NCBI GenBank assembly: GCA_938041275.1
Contig: CALISH010000120.1
Coordinates: 1-7,379, forward strand
From: an uncultured Solobacterium sp.
GTDB taxonomy: Bacteria; Bacillota_I; Bacilli_A; Erysipelotrichales; Erysipelotrichaceae
Direction of reading: 5' to 3'
DNA: 7,379 bases
The position numbers and the translations under genes are program-made. Positions 6,548 through 7,379 of the stretch are shown here, one piece after another; within the stretch, counting starts at the first letter, position 1; each line of letters begins with the position of its first letter. The notes below the pieces were generated by a model. That model ran no database searches and was not told the DNA's origin. It saw only the letters and a list, made by a program, of their open reading frames with translations.

Positions 6548-6556
6548 TGATATGAT
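6548..6556 (+). promoter_or_regulatory. Extended -10 promoter of the metallophosphatase gene
   Basis: TGATATGAT fits the TGnTATAAT extended -10 form with one mismatch. No good -35 hexamer is present 16-18 bases upstream, which an extended -10 can tolerate. The predicted start is near 6563, followed by TAGGAG (6565-6570) 9 bases before the ATG at 6580. It is divergent from, and does not overlap, the YebC promoter in the same 146-base gap. Confidence 0.6.
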
Positions 6557-6579
6557 ATTTGCATTAGGAGTTAATACAG

Positions 6580-7305
6580 ATGTCGATATATGTAATGAGT
6601 GATATACATGGTTGCTACGATGAATTTATGCAGATGCTAGATCTGATATCTTTTAGTGACTATGATGAACTATGGATTGTTGGTGATGTTTGTGACCGGG
6701 GTCCTAAATCGATGGAGTTACTCCAAAAGATTATTTCCAGTAAGAATATGCACCTTGTCATGGGCAATCACGACGTATGGCTATTAAAGTATGCGCAATA
6801 CATGATTGATTGTAAACGAGATTTTCGCGCACAGCGTGCAGATGATGATTATCTAAGATGGACATTGCGTAATGGAGGACTTATCACTTCTGACCAATTT
6901 ATGGATTTAGATTACCAGGAATGTTATGACATTAAACTCTATCTCGAAAATTGTCCATATTATAAAGAATTAACCGTTCATGGCAAAAAATTCCTATTAG
7001 TTCACGCTGGCCTTAGCGAAGAATATATGAAGCCTACTACTATCATTGCCTCCGTACCACATCATACTCTTGTATGGGAAAAGATTGGATTAGATGCAAA
7101 TCCCTTTAACGATACTACAATGATTGTAGGCCATACACCTACCTTCCGCTATGGTGATGAATACCGTGGAAAAATTGCCACAGGTAAAAATAAACAAATC
7201 TATCATATTGACTGTGGATGTGTATTTGGTAAGTACTTAGGGTGTTTACGCCTAGATGACTTAAAAGAATTCTATATTCCAAGTTTACAACCTGATTGCA
7301 ACTAA
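6580..7305 (+). CDS. PPP-family metallophosphatase (calcineurin-like, lambda-phosphatase/ApaH-like, 241 aa)
   Basis: Cytoplasmic two-metal phosphoesterase; relatives act on phosphoserine/threonine/tyrosine proteins or dinucleoside polyphosphates, and the substrate cannot be decided here. The motif set is complete and in order: SDIHG at 7-11 (metal ligands D8, H10), GDVCDRG at 35-41 (D36 as bridging ligand, D39-R40 in the DRG signature), GNHD at 62-65 (N63, H64; classical PPP enzymes have GNHE), LLVHAGL at 139-145 (H142) and GHTPT at 184-188 (H185). A DCG near residues 211-213 matches the late conserved block. Length is close to bacterial PPP enzymes of about 220-270 residues. There is no signal peptide or membrane segment. 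The start has TAGGAG 9 bases upstream and an extended -10 promoter. The gene is transcribed divergently from the YebC-type gene, and no cognate protein kinase lies in the window. Confidence 0.9.
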   Translation: MSIYVMSDIHGCYDEFMQMLDLISFSDYDELWIVGDVCDRGPKSMELLQKIISSKNMHLVMGNHDVWLLKYAQYMIDCKRDFRAQRADDDYLRWTLRNGGLITSDQFMDLDYQECYDIKLYLENCPYYKELTVHGKKFLLVHAGLSEEYMKPTTIIASVPHHTLVWEKIGLDANPFNDTTMIVGHTPTFRYGDEYRGKIATGKNKQIYHIDCGCVFGKYLGCLRLDDLKEFYIPSLQPDCN

Positions 7306-7325
7306 ATACCTCGTGATAAACAATA

Positions 7326-7372
7326 AGGGGCTGTAACGCATAACAGCCTACAAAATAAAATGTCCGACCCCT
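7326..7372. repeat. Unassigned structured segment after the phosphatase gene
   Basis: The 74 bases after the phosphatase stop contain an imperfect foldback: GGCTGT (7329-7334) pairs with ACAGCC (7343-7348) around an 8-base loop, and AGGGG (7326-7330) could alternatively pair with CCCCT (7368-7372). No U-run follows the inner stem on the plus strand, so it is not a typical terminator for the phosphatase. It could be a terminator for a gene entering from the right, the edge of a repeat or insertion element, or chance. No open frame is present here. Confidence 0.3.
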
Positions 7373-7379
7373 AAATCAA

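Overview
The window looks like chromosomal DNA from a low-GC Firmicute, most likely of the Erysipelotrichia or a close relative. The clues are the AT-rich codon use, a TmcAL (YlbM-type) gene, a YebC2/YeeN-type YebC protein with the N-terminus MGRAHEVRAASMAKTA, strong GGAGG-like ribosome binding sites and compact sigma-A-like promoters. The lineage call rests on remembered family features, not on a search. There are seven genes, one of them cut by the window edge. No tRNA, rRNA, CRISPR array or recognisable transposase gene is present, and no gap between genes exceeds 150 bases.

Layout. Bases 3-401 (+) hold the last 132 codons of tmcAL, a tRNA-Met ac4C34 ligase. It converges on the main block of the window, a four-gene minus-strand cassette read from right to left: an OmpR-family response regulator (5624-4959), a histidine kinase with a very short extracellular loop (4957-3956), a MacB/LolD-type ABC ATPase (3864-3178) and a very large double FtsX-domain permease (3178-461). 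The regulator and kinase are one base apart, and the ATPase and permease overlap by one base. Between the two pairs lie a hairpin terminator directly after the kinase stop and a separate promoter. That promoter carries two TGTCA direct repeats spaced 11 bp apart, in the geometry of a PhoB-like operator. The simplest reading is a self-contained sense-and-export module: the regulator and kinase are made as one unit and switch on the transporter through this box.

Upstream of the cassette, behind its own terminator, is a minus-strand YebC-family translation factor (6433-5705) with a near-consensus promoter. A plus-strand PPP-type metallophosphatase (6580-7305) is transcribed divergently from an extended -10 promoter. 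The last ~60 bases hold a small imperfect hairpin and a G/C-block inverted repeat that I cannot assign.

Start corrections matter here. The longest open frames for the ATPase, the regulator and YebC all run upstream of the real starts, through a terminator or promoter in the first two cases. Ribosome binding sites and family alignment place the starts at 3864, 5624 and 6433. The most interesting part is the sensor-transporter cassette: a BceS-like kinase is paired with an eight-helix transporter bearing two large extracellular domains rather than with a BceB-type permease, and a candidate operator is visible.
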